Part shown: in pieces, positions 47,171 to 59,852 of the stretch
How the letters are laid out: each line of letters starts with the position of its first letter
How positions within the stretch are numbered: the first letter of the stretch is position 1
Origin: Bryopsis sp. KO-2023
Lineage: Eukaryota > Chlorophyta > Ulvophyceae > Bryopsidales > Bryopsidaceae
Reading direction: 5' to 3'
Length of the DNA stretch: 64,000 nt
NCBI GenBank assembly: GCA_030272585.1
Contig: BSYQ01000010.1
Span: 4,402,001-4,466,000, forward strand
The notes under the pieces: model-generated
Seen by the model: the letters and a program-made list of their open reading frames with translations, nothing else
What the model was told of the DNA's origin: nothing
Database searches by the model: none
Program-made: the position numbers and the translations under genes

Positions 47171-47841
47171 GTCTGTTTTTTCTCTTCTCGGTCCCGCAAG
47201 TCGAAACCTCCACCAAATCTGATCAACGACAAGACTATCGCAACTGGACCAACCTAACCAAGATGGTCCACGTACAGTTCAGGATTCAACAGACGAATCG
47301 ACAGGGGAACCCACAGCGATTTCCAACACAGAACGGAACAGCCGCCGACTCCTCCTTGGTGCTTAATCGATTTGGCAGGAAGCGGGGTTTTGGAGTTTTC
47401 TCTATCCTCGGACATTCTTGGTTGGTGTAGATCGAATTTTTTCCACTGTCAGCAAGCACCACCCTTTTCTCCACAGTGTCTCAATGATCTGTGGGCTATG
47501 ATTCTGCAGGAGTGATTCCTGCCCTTATCAGATGTTTTGGATTGAAAGGCCCCATCACTTCTGGTTCTTCTTCTTCTTTCCATTAGTTTCAGGGTAGGGA
47601 CCACTTGAACAAAAACAAGCCCTGCCAAACTGCAGCAGCAGTTGCTACAGCAGAATTTGACATGTGATTCAAACGCATCGATGATGTAATGATGCGACGT
47701 CGCATTCGTTGATTCCCGCATTTTTCCCTCCATCTAAGAAGTATAGATAGCTTCCCAACCATCCTTTCGCCCTCTTCCCACTAAGGTTTACCAGACAACT
47801 TCGTTTTTCGCGTCTCTTCTTCGAACCTTGCGCTTGCCACG

Positions 47842-49934
47842 ATGACTTCTGGGACTTTCCTTTTCTCTTCTGAATCAGTAAACGAGGGTCACCCTGACAA
47901 GCTTTGCGACCAGGTGGGGAAAGCGGAGATCTCGCGACTGGCGACGCTTAGGCGCGACGTTGCTGTTTTTGCTGTAGGGTGGTATCGTTAAGGGGTGGAG
48001 GTGTTAGGACTCCCCTCTGGGGGATATTCCACGGATAGACGTCGTCGTTCCTTTATTGATGGGGGGATTGAACTTGTACCACAGGTGTCCGACTCTATCC
48101 TCGATGCTTGCCTGGAGCAGGACCCCTCCTCGAAGGTGAGACCAGTTTGAAATAGGAAGCAAAACAAACAGAAAGTGGCTAGCGAAGTTTTTGCTGTTCG
48201 AACCGCGTTCCAATCTCAAATCTTATCAAGGAATGTTGTGGATGAAAGTTCTCTGGCGGCTGAGATCCAGTTTCTTCGGCGATGCTCTGTCTTCGACGTG
48301 AAAACTGTTCTCTTTCCGACCCTCAGTTAGCTGGGAGGCCTCCCCGGACCAAAACATCCAGCCTAAAATAACTGAAGTTTTGGTGATCGCCAGGTTGCTT
48401 GCGAGACTGCAACCAAGACTGGAATGGTGATGGTCTTTGGCGAGATCACCACCAAGGCTAAGGTCGACTACGAGGCCATCGTACGAGCAACCTGCCGCGA
48501 CATCGGTTTCGTTTCCGAGGACGTTGGTTTGGACGCTGACAATTGCAAAGTGGTCGTTTACATCGAGGAGCAGTCGCCAGATATTGGTCAGGGAGTTCAC
48601 GGAATGGGTACCAAGACTCTGGAGGAGCTTGGCGCTGGTGACCAGGGTATTATGTTTGGTTACGCAACTGATGAGACCCCCGAGTTGATGCCGTTGACGC
48701 ACGTCTTGTCGACCCAACTCGGATACCGATTGACGGAGGTCAGGAGGAAGGGTATCTGCCCTTGGGTGAGGCCTGACGGAAAGACGCAGGTCACCGTCGA
48801 GTACAAGAAGGAAAATGGGGCCATGATTCCAATCAGGGTGCACACCATCCTCCTTTCCACCCAGCATTCCCCCGATGTCACCAACGAGAAGATTAGGAAA
48901 GATTTGATGGAGCATGTCATCAAGCATGTGGTCCCAGAGAAGTACCTAGATGATAACACCATCTTCCATTTGAACCCTTCTGAGAGGTTTGTCCTCGGAG
49001 GACCTCACGCGGATGCTGGTTTGACCGGAAGAAAGATCATCATCGACACGTACGGTGGATGGGGTGCCCATGGTGGCGGTGCCTTCTCCGGAAAGGACCC
49101 AACCAAGGTAGCTACCTTGACCGCAAAATATACCAACAAAACGAACCCAAAATTAGCACGGAGGTTTCGATAGTGTGTTTTTTTTTTTGGGGGGGGGGAA
49201 TTGTATTATTTTGATTGGCTGGTGTGTTCGTAGGTGGAGTAATGCACCCTACCAAGAAGGAAAAGAATGCTTATCATATTTGTGTTTTGCACTCAGGTTG
49301 ACCGATCTGGTGCATACATCGCCCGCCAAGCCGCAAAGTCCGTCGTGGCTGCAGGCTTTGCCAAGAGGTGTTTGATCCAAATTGCCTACGCAATTGGAGT
49401 TGCAGAGCCTCTGTCTGTGTTCATTGACACCTACGGAACTAACTCCAAGCCAGATGAAGAAATTTTGGCGTCCATCAAGAAGAACTTTGACTTCAGGCCA
49501 GGTATCTTTTTTTAAATTGTTTCTGGCACAATCTGGGTGGGAGGGTTGGTAAACGTGTTTTTTGGAATGCTCCAGAGGCAAGATTTGATGAATTTTTTCG
49601 GAATTTTGTTTCGAAGTCGCCTTTCTTTGTGGGGGATATCGGATATCTGGATGTTTATATTTTGCGTTCTGCCCTACTGTTATTTTTTTTGGGGGGGGGG
49701 TGGGTATATTCATGGACGTGAAAGCTGAGTTGCCAATGCTAGTGCATTGGTTCTGTGTGTTTCTGGCTGCCTTGTTTCTGTCTTAATTTCCCTTGTCTTA
49801 TTTTCTGTCTATTAGGTATGATCGGAAAGAACTTGGACTTGTTCAAGCCCCGATACAGGAAATCTGCTGCCTACGGCCACTTCGGACGCTCCGACCCCGA
49901 CTTCACCTGGGAGCAAGTCAAGGAATTGAAATGA
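47842..49934 (+). CDS. S-adenosylmethionine synthetase
   Basis: Exons 47842-47913, 48085-48135, 48394-49107, 49297-49501 and 49816-49934 close to 387 codons (386 residues), near the usual plant length of about 390. The enzyme makes S-adenosylmethionine from ATP and methionine in the cytosol. Signatures are intact: [13 protein letters not shown] at the N-terminus (catalytic His and metal-binding residues), GVHGMG, the [19 protein letters not shown]-binding motif, [15 protein letters not shown], the [19 protein letters not shown] phosphate-loop motif, and the C-terminal GHFGR. The first two introns split off short exons, while exon 3 carries most of the catalytic part. Highly conserved throughout, so this is almost certainly an active housekeeping gene. 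Confidence 0.98.
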
Positions 49935-51098
49935 GCAACGTGAAATCAGTATTTTTACGTTTGGGGAATACAAACGTCTTAGTTTGGTAACCTTCTTTGG
50001 GATTCTGTCGCACATTAGATATTTGCAGGGTGACTTTACACTATGAGTTTGCGGTAGATGGTCACAGCTGGTTGGATATTCAGTGCCTCCTCTTCTGGGG
50101 GTACCTTTACTTACGAATGGTCGATATATGCGAAGTTTGCATTCCAGCTTCATCACAACGTTGCAGGGGGTTTTGGTCTATTTGATATACTGCCTATAGA
50201 TATGTTTTTGGGAAACAGATGATTCGTGGCATGATTTGATTCAAGGGGGGATATGGTGTATGCCTGCATGTGTCTAATGACTTCCTGTCTGTCTGTTTGG
50301 CTGGTGATGCGAGACTGATGGTCTTCTGTACGCTCTGTCTCTTGGTCTTTCCATGGTTGAATTCACAGCAGAATATCCTAACTACAGAAAGCACAATCTT
50401 TTAACTACCATTTCCCACATCGGAAGCTGCGATGGAGATACTCAAATCGTCGTTTTTGTTGGATTTCTATACATTTGTGCGACATGACAAGGCGGGCATC
50501 CACCATGCCCCTCTTGGGTGTTGGTGATCGGAACAAAGGGAAGTGCTGAGCACTTGATGGCATGCAATGTCCAAAACCGTCTTCATCTTTCCTACCAGAA
50601 TTCCGAACTGCCAAAAAATTATCAAGCAAAGGTGAGATATTAGAATCGACTTAGTAGTCGATTAGTGTCATGAAGAGGGAACTGGGCTCGATTTGGGACA
50701 AATCTTCCGCGGCGCAGTGCGACCACCAGCACGCGCGTCAGTCGTGGGGGATGGCAGGTGGAGCGTGGCTCTGGGGTTCAGCTTTTGGCGACCAACGCCT
50801 CAAGTAAGCACCCTTTCTTCGTACAAGTCCGACACACGCATCGCCCCTCCCTCGCGGGCCCTCGCTCTACCCTTCCACCTCCCTTTTTTCCAGCACCAAC
50901 AAACATCGAAAGGACGTTGCGGGTGAGTCAGCTGTTGAGAGGGCCTCTTTTCTGTATGGGGGCCTTCGTTTTCGAACATGGGGGGTTGGTGCAGTCTGGG
51001 ATGGCAGTTCCCGCGGATTTCTCCGTGAAGTCCGACACATTTTGGGTTGGGTTGTATCTATAGACTTCCGCCGCCCCGTCTCCCGGGATTTACGCCTG
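49935..51098. other. Intergenic stretch, 3' flank of SAMS and PP2C leader
   Basis: No coding signal. The right part (about 50690-51098) is GC-richer and open on the plus strand. It probably holds the PP2C promoter and 5' leader, perhaps with a leader intron. Confidence 0.4.
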
Positions 51099-53668
51099 AT
51101 GGACTCTGCTGCGGAGATCACCGAGTGGCCTCAGCAAAAGGATGGGGACCAGGAATGGACTCCACCTTGCGTGGGCAGCAGTGCACCCCGTGTCAATGTC
51201 TTCGCTGATACAAGATCTTGTAAAGGAGAGGTACGTCAGAAGTCGTTTATCGACCCCTCTTTTCCTGCTACTTGCTCTGAGCGAGTCCGCTTCCTGAACG
51301 CGCGTTCGACGACCCTGGTAGCGTCGTCACTAAGATACGTCATCGTTCGTACCACCCCCATCGTTATCTTCCTCAAGCCCTTCGACGTGTGGTTTTCGCT
51401 GGAGATCTCTCCGTGTTTTTGAACAGAAATTACTGAACCAAACAATAAGAACAAGACTATCGTCGAAGCCCCAGATATTTTGAAGCTTGAGTTTCGTTTC
51501 GTCGCCTCTAGGACTTAGTCATCACCGAAAAGTCTGCGCCCAGCGGCTTTTTTTGGCACTTCTTCGCCGTGCTCGACGGTCACCAAGGCGTCGATTGCGC
51601 GGAATACGTAAAGGGACGACTGTGGCCTATCCTGACCGAACGACTACCAGAAACTCTTCCTTCGTCTTGGGAGGGGGAAGGTACGGCCACACAATCTTCT
51701 GAACGAACAAGGCCTTGGTGTGTTGTTTATTCTGGGAGATAACACTGAGTTTTTGTGGTGGGGATGCTGATTCAGATGCTGCTAAATTCGGGGAGGCAAT
51801 TAGAGTTGCTATCCTCAAAGCATTTGACGAAGTGGACGAGGGGTGGTATGATGAAAAGAAACTGTCAGGTAAGGGAGTTCAAATTCATATCTTGAAAATA
51901 AAAAAAAAACAAAACAGAGCTGGAGCAAGGGCCAAAATTGATAATAACAAAAAATGAATCCCAGAAAGGAATATTTATTGGTGAGGTCTTGTATATATTT
52001 CGTAAATCGAAATCTATCTTTCCCCCCAAAAAAAATTAAAAAAAAGAAAACAAATATTGGTATTGATTGTAATAGTTCTAATTATATACTTTTAGAGGAC
52101 AGGTTTTGGGGTTTTGATAAGGCGACACTCAATGTAAGAGTCAGGCTAGAACACTTTTCCATTAACAGGTTGCACTCGGCTTTTTGGCCTTGTGTAAACA
52201 ACTGTGAATTCAAAAAAACTAAATATATATACATGTTGAAGAAGCAAACAGAGAAAATAATCGTAGACAATGGAAGTAAGTGGAAGGGAAATATTTAATA
52301 GATAATTAAGATCGAATGCTCTGTACAATCTTCCATTTATTTTCTTACATTGCTGGCATGTCTAATGAGTTGATATGCGCTCACTACATGCAAATTTTGA
52401 CATGCATGCATCCCTTTTCGTGAATCTTTTAATTTTCTGTGCAGGTACAACTGCTACTGTGGCTCTCCTGGCAGACCGGTTTCTTACAGTGGCTAACGTG
52501 GGAGACTCCAGCGGAATGCTATACACCGAAAGTCAAAAAATTGAAATGACAAAGAGCCATCGGCTTGCCACAAGTAAAATGGAACAAAAACGACTGAAGT
52601 CGGAAAACGTATCGGTTGCTCCTCTTAATGTAAATATGAATGGACCTGCGAAACGAGGCGAGGAGGGATTCGGTCCATTGAGGGTTTGGCCTGGTGGACT
52701 CGCTGTTTCCAGATCGATTGGAGATGCTGATGTCACTCCACAGGTTGTGTGCTTCCCTCACATCAAACAGGTGGGCATTCGAGCGAAAAGAAATTAGTAA
52801 AAAAAATGGGAGATGAAGAACTACCCCTTGCAACTGATAAGACTACCTCTGGGTTGATAAGAAAAAGAAAGAAAAAATCCTTGGATTAAGAAAGATCCTT
52901 GGGTTTCTGTAAAGGATCAACGCAACCAATTTGTAGCAACCCTTTTAGTATGTTGTGGGGAATCTCTGGGAAGAAAACATAGAAGGAGGAATTTGTGACT
53001 GCAAGCAATCACAACAGTCGAATTTTTTGCCAGCCTGGTTTTTCCCTATGCAACGGTATGAATCGAGGGGACCGGTGCATGGAAAGGAATAGAGCTGTGT
53101 TTATTTTGGTACGTGTGCATTGTCATTGCAGATAGTTGTTCCCGAATCGGGTGCGCGGCTGGTGCTGGCCTCGGATGGCGTTTGGGACAGTCTCCCTTGC
53201 TCCAAGATTCATCAAATGTTCTGCATCAAACGCCTTCACAAATTACCCCAATACATAATAAACTCAGTGGCTCGTGTCAATGGGGGTGTCGTGCTGGACG
53301 ACACCACGCTGCTAGCTGTGGACATCCTTCCGGAATCCTGTAGAGACTTCAAGGAGCTGATTTTGAAAAGGAGCAAAAGGAGATATTTGTCATGCTGCAT
53401 AATGCCGGTGCTAAACGAGGACGGGGAGGGTCCACCCCAATTGTTTGCGGAGAACGATTCCTTGTATATGGGGTCGATGCCAGTCCGTGGGGGCACAATA
53501 ACAGTGCGCAATCCCCCTCCTCCGCCAGATTATCTCCAGCTTCCCGAAAGCATGGACTACACCGTGCATGGAGCATCGACAGCCGAAATATTTGATACCT
53601 CTGTGCATTCCTCCGGGGACCTGAATGTGGCTTCAGCAGACCTAGAAATACGACGCCTTGTTAAATAA
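51099..53668 (+). CDS. Protein phosphatase 2C, plant PP2C5/PP2C12-like group
   Basis: Exons 51099-51230, 51512-51680, 51776-51868, 52445-52770 and 53132-53668 close to 419 codons (418 residues). Mg/Mn-dependent Ser/Thr phosphatase core in order: FFAVLDGHQGVDCAEYV (metal-binding Asp of the DG pair present), GTTATVALLADRFLTVANVG with GDSSG, FGPLRVWPGGLAVSRSIGDA, RLVLASDGVWDSL and VLDDTTLLAVDI, which carries the last metal ligands. The GPLRxWPGGLxxSRSIGDxD wording is typical of the plant group including PP2C5/PP2C12 (At1g09160, At1g47380). DGHQG replaces DGHGG, as is allowed in this group. About 100 C-terminal residues beyond the catalytic core (PPPPPDYLQLPESMDYT region) are probably unstructured. 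The upstream in-frame codons lack an earlier ATG, which supports the start. Confidence 0.93.
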
Positions 53669-55153
53669 TTTCTAGTTGCTTTGCTTTTTTTTTCTTTTTC
53701 GTTTTGGTTTGGGAAGGGGGGATGGGAAGAAAAGAATGGGGGGGTCGATAATATCAGTTTATTTTGGATTGAGACCCAAAACCTAACCTGCCAAAGTGCT
53801 GCGCAGATTCGAGGAGGCTACTTGAGCTCATTGAGAGGTTTCGTTTTCATTTCAATGAGTGTGTATGACAGACATGCATGCCATCGACATGGTGGTTCTC
53901 TTTATTAATTTTGTTGCTCCCCCCTAATTTTGCTGCTTTTTTTTCTTCTGGGGAAAGCTTTTTAGAAAAGAAAAGGAAATGAGGGAGGTCATGGGGGGTA
54001 AAAAGGGGGCAAATTAATCGATGTACAAGAGCACTTTTGCGGTTAGCTATGGATTGGGAGGGGTCGTGCCTACCTATCATGGAGAGACATATTTTCTAGA
54101 AATTTCGCAGTTGTTTTTCTCCTTTTTTTTTGCATACTCATGATCTATGATGGGGAGTGGCGTCGTGTGTTGGGTGGTTTCCCTTCGCAAACTTTTTTTC
54201 TTTTTTTTTAAATCATCATGCAGGATTTGTGCCCATTGCAGTACTACGAGATGAGGTTTTTCTTTCTTTTTACTATGTTCATTTTCACCCTAATTCTTTT
54301 TTTTTTTCTTTTTTTTTTGCCTTTTATGCGATTCAACAAGTTTTGGGGATAGGGATGTTCGTCAAAGGAGTGTGAACAAGGATATCGACAGAAACTGGGG
54401 AAAATGTGTACGGAATGTGTTTTTTTTTCTTTTTTTTTTTCATCGGGGTCGTCTTTGGTGTTGTGTATACAATGAAAGATAGAGAGAGAGGGTGAGCGAT
54501 AGTGCTGTGAGGATTCATGCAAAAAACTCCAAAAACAATATGTGCATAGACAAATATGTTGTGGATTTTGTTCTTTTAATTTTAATGTTGGTTCATGGGA
54601 GCAAAGGAATCAAGAGACACACATGAACAAGAAGTGTAGGTGGCTTGGGTGGGGGTGGTGTTGATTGGTTGGTTTTGTATCAAGGGGTGTTTAGTGGCTC
54701 CCTCAAAACATTTCCTTTTCATTTCAGTGTTTTCCTGGCTTGTGATAATCACAGCTTGATTTTACCCAACACAATCCACCTGACTATGAGCATATATCCA
54801 GGCTACAGGTCTTTCTGAAAACTGAGTAAGAAGCAGAGCTGGAGTAAAAACAGAGTTTCCCCTGATCTGTTGCTGCTGATGCATAAGTGGCCACTCAACC
54901 CCCCACAGCACTAAATCCTTCAATTCGGGATTGAGAAGGGAGGAAGACATTTTGCAATTAATTCAAGTCAAGTCAACTTCCAACTTTAAATTTCAAAAAT
55001 CCAACTTCAACTTCTTAACAATTGTTGGTCCAGAAAAAAAGCCCTGAACCCTGAGCACTATGGCTCTCTACCAAGATATCCCTTGGGAAACAATGAAGGA
55101 AAAGAAAGGGATGGGATGTCTCTGTAGCTTCACGCTTCCTTCCATGAATGCAG
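53669..55153. other. Intergenic T-rich stretch
   Basis: Dense poly-T tracts at 54120-54480. A 62-codon minus frame at 54950-54762 (MSSSLLNPELKDLVLWGVEW) reads like protein but has no partner or family. Otherwise nothing supported. Confidence 0.4.
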
Positions 55154-58100
55154 TCATGAATGTAGTGGGGGATCTGCTAGCCAAGCGTCCAATATGCCCA
55201 TTTGCTCTGAGGATTCCTCAGACGAGTTGGTTTCTAGGAAGTGTATGGACTGTAATATTTCACCACATACACAACGTTGTTGAGATGCGCTCCTATGAGC
55301 CGGGAGGATTTTGCAAGGAAGCACAACTGGGTTTTGAAAACATGCAACTGAACTGGGGATAAATCAAATCAAATCAAAACTTAAATCAAGACTTTTTTGT
55401 GCTATAGTTTTGGCACTTGGTCTTTTTGGCCAGTGCAAAGTCCAGGGAGGGGGGGGGGTTATGAGTGGGCATGAAATATTGCATAAACAATGTGACCAAT
55501 CCATACCTTCAAGCCAAGATAAGGATGACCAAGAATGGCTGCATGGGACAAACGATCGCGTTTGTTCTTCTGCCTTCCCACCCCAGAATGTCCCAGGAGG
55601 CTCATCAAAGCGTAATTTTGTCCAATTCGCAGACATGCTCGTAGTCCAATCAGGCTTTTTCCATTTGTGTTTGTCTCTACTCAACTGTTTCTGGGCTTCA
55701 TACTTTTCCACGTTCAAGCTAGCTCCCCATTGACAAGAATTGGCCCTCCCATTTTGGGAAAACCATCTACGATTCCATCCGATTAATTTGCACCACATCC
55801 CTTGGACCCAACATCGAAAACACACGGTTATCGATCACAGCCCCCTCTCCCTTTCTCTTCGAAAAACCTGTGCAATTTCGATTCCTTTCTCAACACTTTC
55901 ACAACAAATCCGTTGTGTAGCCAATCCCTATGGTCAGAGTTCGATGATGAGGTTTTTGAATTTGCAGCTCCAGATATTTTGCTGATATTTTTTTGCTTTT
56001 TTCATCCCTCCCCAACTCTGATCCAATTGCTTTGCATCCTCCCCCTCGTTCCCCAGAATTGCTCCAGGCGATTTCACTTCTTTTTTGATCTTCCTCAATG
56101 GCCTCAAAATAAACATTTCCCTCAGCCAGCTTCCCCCCAAAGATATCCTTGAACAGGTCGTCGTCCCGGTTCAACATTTCACATTGCACTTGCCCGTTCC
56201 CCAGGAGCTTGACAAACTCCGTCCAACCAGCCATTTGGTGTAGTTCATGTGTGTGATGTCCCATCATTGACATACTCGCCGTTGCCCACATTGGCGGAGG
56301 TATGCTTGTTTCTTCTCGGATTCGATATGGTGACACTCTGTATAAAAATCTCCAACTGGCATCTGTGGCCTTCCCTTGTTAGTGCCACTTGGAGCTCTTT
56401 TTGTCTCGATGCTGCGTTTGGTAATCCCATGTCAATTTACGTAGACCTGTATCCTTGCTTTCCACTTGCGATCAACTTCAGGGTCGTCCATGTTGCTCGC
56501 TCCAACGAAAACGCACGAATCATCTTTCTTGATCTTTGGTGCCCATGATTCCGTTCCAGCTGTTGAGCATGGATGATGCAAAAATCCACGGGAAACAGGT
56601 GGATCACAGCCGGCAGAGCTTTGCTCCGGCAGGAGCTCCAGCATTCTCCCCTCATTGAATGAGTGCCAGGGATCTCACCTGTTGGCTCCATCGCTTCCCA
56701 AGGCTTGGATGAGATTGAACATACCAGAAGGGAACTCTCGACAGCTGTTTTTTTGGCTTCTCGGTAAGCCCAGCTTCACGTCCCTTCCAGTGTCCTCCAA
56801 TCTCATTTTGGGCTCCAGCGATGGAGCCTGAAGCCAACCTGGCCAAAAGAAGCATTCATTATCAATTGAGATTCAATCTATACACCGAACAAGATCACTC
56901 AGAGAATTTCGAGGTCAAAACTGTTCCAACCAATGATTCCATGTCAGGGACCACCAATGGTTCCAGAATGCCACCTCGTTGCTCCAACATGCAACATGAC
57001 CCCCACAAACACTAGTTTCGACATTCTCACCTCAAAAGGCTTCAACCCACTGCTGCAATCAATCCACGATCACAAAGCAGCCTTCCCCTGAAAGGAAATC
57101 CAATCCCCCAGCAAGGCGCAAGCAAAATGTCATGACATCGGAGAGCCCATATGGCCGCCAGGAATCGAGCCTTTTCCAACCACCATGCCTTCAATTTTTT
57201 CTCATTGGATTTCTTGTCGCTGACAAGAAATTTCTTGGGGGGCAGACCGCTGGCAGCCGCTGCACCATTGCCAATGCTGTACATGTCGGGAGCTCGACTG
57301 CAGCACAATTTTGAATAATTCAATCCCTTTTGCCCCCTTGATTTCTTTTTGGGGGTGACGTGTGGGGCAGACACACCACAGATGAACTTTTGTCCTTTCT
57401 TTGATTATCAGAAATCATGCAAAAGAGATGGATTCAAGTGTGTTCATTTTTTTCGGGTTTGAACAATCAACAGAAAAAACATTTGCCCCCAATTCCAGGT
57501 GGGCATCAAGAAATTTGAAGCATGAAAATGAAAATAAGGATATACCTGAATGTGCCATCGCTCCAATTATACACACAACCCGACCCCCACCGAATTACCA
57601 CAATGTGGCTATAAACAGTGGTGAGGGCCGGGCTATATACAGCGCCCCGATTGGGACGCTCTGTGCACATCAAACACTCGATTCAGTACCGTGGGAAAAC
57701 AAACAAACAAACAAACAAAGGGAAAACGAACAAGGCTTTAATTGAACGTACCAGAAAAGGGATGCAAGCTGCACCATAACATATGGTGCAGCCTGCGGGT
57801 CGTAAGGGAACACGACGCCATATTCCGCAAAGAATGCAGAAATGACGTCGTGGTAGGCGTGGAGGGGGAGTGAAGACGCAGCAGCATCTGAAAAAATATC
57901 AAAAAAAATCATTCAACACAGAAATTTTAGCCTGACTCCTGTGCTTCACATAAAAATTTTGAATAGAAATAGAGCCCCCCCCCCCCCAATCACTTCAAAA
58001 AAAAGCCATTTGGACTGGATTCAGTAAAATCTGGAAATGGTAAGTTGCAAACTTACTGACGAGTCGGAAATGGAAGTCGTTTATCGGCGCTTGTTGGAAG

Positions 58101-59034
58101 ATGCTGTCAGGGGTGATGAGCAGCAACCCATCACCATCGGTTGGTCGGATCCCTGCACCTCCAGCCCGTGTGTGGACGACCAACCCGGTGGAAAAATCCA
58201 CCAGGAAGGCCGTCACAGGACCTTGGAGGGCGAGGGATCCGACGGGGCGCCCACCAGACATCCAGGTGTCCTGTCGAACAGCTCTTTTTAGTAGATGCAA
58301 ACAACGATTTGGCATCATATACACTGAAAAGTCACATCGTATGCGTCAAATACTGATTGTCTCCTGTGGCACATTTTTTCTCCTTATCTCCTTTTTTGTT
58401 CCATCCCTTTTTCTCACTTCTTTTCTATTTGTTTCAAATCCCCCATTGAATTCATGCAGCCAAATTAATTTGGGAAAAAAATCCAGAGATATTTCCACAG
58501 TTTCACACAAGATGTTGTGTGAAATGATGTTAAGATGTTAGAATGAAATGGTTTTAATCGAAAGAATTTTGGTGGTTCCATACACATAAACACGAAGAGC
58601 AAAAAAAGATTTCACTCTGTGAATCAATCCCTAAGCAACAAACCAATACGCGAGTAAAAACACTTTTTTTCTCTCTTGGTTAATGTAACCTCTATCTTTC
58701 TGAAAAAAGGCAAAAAAAAATGACTTGAAAACTCAAGAAAACACAAAAACATTGAAGAACAAGAATTTATTGGGAGACTTACCAACTGGCACAAGACCTC
58801 GTGAAACTGTACAAATAGACTTTGATGCCATGGCACCACGCGTTCGTCGACGACCTCTTCGACTGCTGCTGCTGCTGGGGGGAAATATGGGACAATGGCC
58901 CCCGTTCTTGCGTCCAGCGCGTTGCGAGAGGGCTTGGCGGGTTTTCTGTTCTTGGACCGCCAGAACGTCCATCCTCCTGTGACTGCAATGATCGTGGACA
59001 GGAGTGTCGTTGCGATGAGCGTCGAAGCCTTCAT
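55154..59034 (-). CDS. Unrecognised membrane-anchored protein, multi-exon (structure partial)
   Basis: The first three exons are firm: 59034-58783, 58270-58057 and 57887-57752 (or near). They encode a signal-anchor (STLIATTLLSTIIAVTGGW), a basic linker, VEEVVDERVVPWHQSLF, then GRPVGSLALQGPVTAFLVDF, GIRPTDGDGLLLITPDSIF and HDVISAFFAEYGVVFPYDP. Further protein-like exons follow in the same direction: about 57690-57546 (GAVYSPALTTVYSHIVVIRW), 57309 to about 57063 (MYSIGNGAAAASGLPPKKF, ILLAPCWGIGFPFRGRLL), 56829-56690 (MRLEDTGRDVKLGLPRSQ), part of 56640-56460, 56336-56060 (THELHQMAGWTEFVKLLGNG), 55725-55520 (SANWTKLRFDEPPGTFWGG) and a last one ending at 55154 (GILDAWLADPPLHS). Junctions after the third exon are uncertain, and two genes are possible. 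I do not recognise the family. Confidence 0.5.
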
Positions 59035-59330
59035 TTTGTACTCCTTCTTCTTGGCAGGGGAACTCAGGTGGGCGTCTTTGCGGCAGGGAACTCAGGCAGG
59101 CAGGCGTCTCAGGAATCGCTTGGGTCAAGATTCGGTCTCGTTGTAAACACCTAGGCAAGACAGCAACTGTAACCAACATAACTGAATCGTAAAACTGGAA
59201 CGCGAGAGGAGTCGGAACAGAGGCGAACGCAAACAGTCCGTCGATATGGCGCGATGTAACCACGAATCTTCTGCACACGCCGACGATGGGTGTCGGAGGG
59301 GACGGGAACGGTATTCCGCATTCTATGTAC

Positions 59331-59374
59331 AGGGCTGCCTGGACTCGAACCAGGCTGGAGCGACCAGCAACCCT
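59331..59374 (-). other. tRNA-like fold with intact B box, no A box
   Basis: On the minus strand a 7-bp stem AGGGTTG/CAGCCCT (one G-U) encloses a 4-bp hairpin (CTGG-TCGCT-CCAG) and a perfect T-arm-like hairpin (CCTGG-TTCGAGT-CCAGG). The Pol III B box GGTTCGAGTCC is exact. There is no A box and no anticodon arm, and the whole fold is 44 nt. It is too short for a tRNA; a tRNA-derived fragment, SINE head or minimal remnant is likely. It lies about 300 bp upstream of the membrane-anchored gene's start. Confidence 0.5.
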
Positions 59375-59719
59375 TCCTGAAGAAAAGCCGAGTGCAGCTC
59401 CTGTCTATTTCCGCAAAAAGATCGAACCATTTGTCGACTCTATACCTCAACGAGCGAACTACCAAAGGGGTCGTCGGGCTCGAAAGAAAACTTCCTCAAA
59501 AAGTCCAGAAGCTCTCCACTTGAGTTGCTTGCAGCAACACTCTTGTGGCAGCTGCTTGGTTGAAAACTGGAGATTGTTTTCACTCAAATAAATGAGTCGA
59601 ATGACTTACAACTACAGTCGAAATTGCTGCAGGACATTGTTGGCAGGGTGATTGGAGAGAAAAAAAACCACAGTTGCACATGCACCACATGACACACACA
59701 CAGTAACTGCAAAAACTTC

Positions 59720-59852
59720 TCTCCCAATCTAAAAATGGGTATGTTGCCTCCCACAACAACTGGCTGAGAAATCTGCCAGCTGTTCATTTCCCAATCAATT
59801 GGGGATCTCATGCCACAAGGTTTCAACCTTTGCTGAACATTACCAACCCATG
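59720..59852 (+). repeat. Left arm of an inverted repeat pair
   Basis: Begins TCTCCCAATCT and ends ACCAACCCATG. The reverse complement recurs at 63853-64000 with scattered changes and a small length difference. It shares AGGTTTCAACCTTTGCTGAA and other long blocks. The repeat stops sharply at 59852 on the inner side. Confidence 0.9.

Noticed and set aside
55060-55362. 100-codon plus-strand frame beginning MALYQDIPWETMKEKKG
   Set aside because: The minus strand over the same bases reads as plausible terminal exons of the membrane-anchored gene; the plus frame has no motif.
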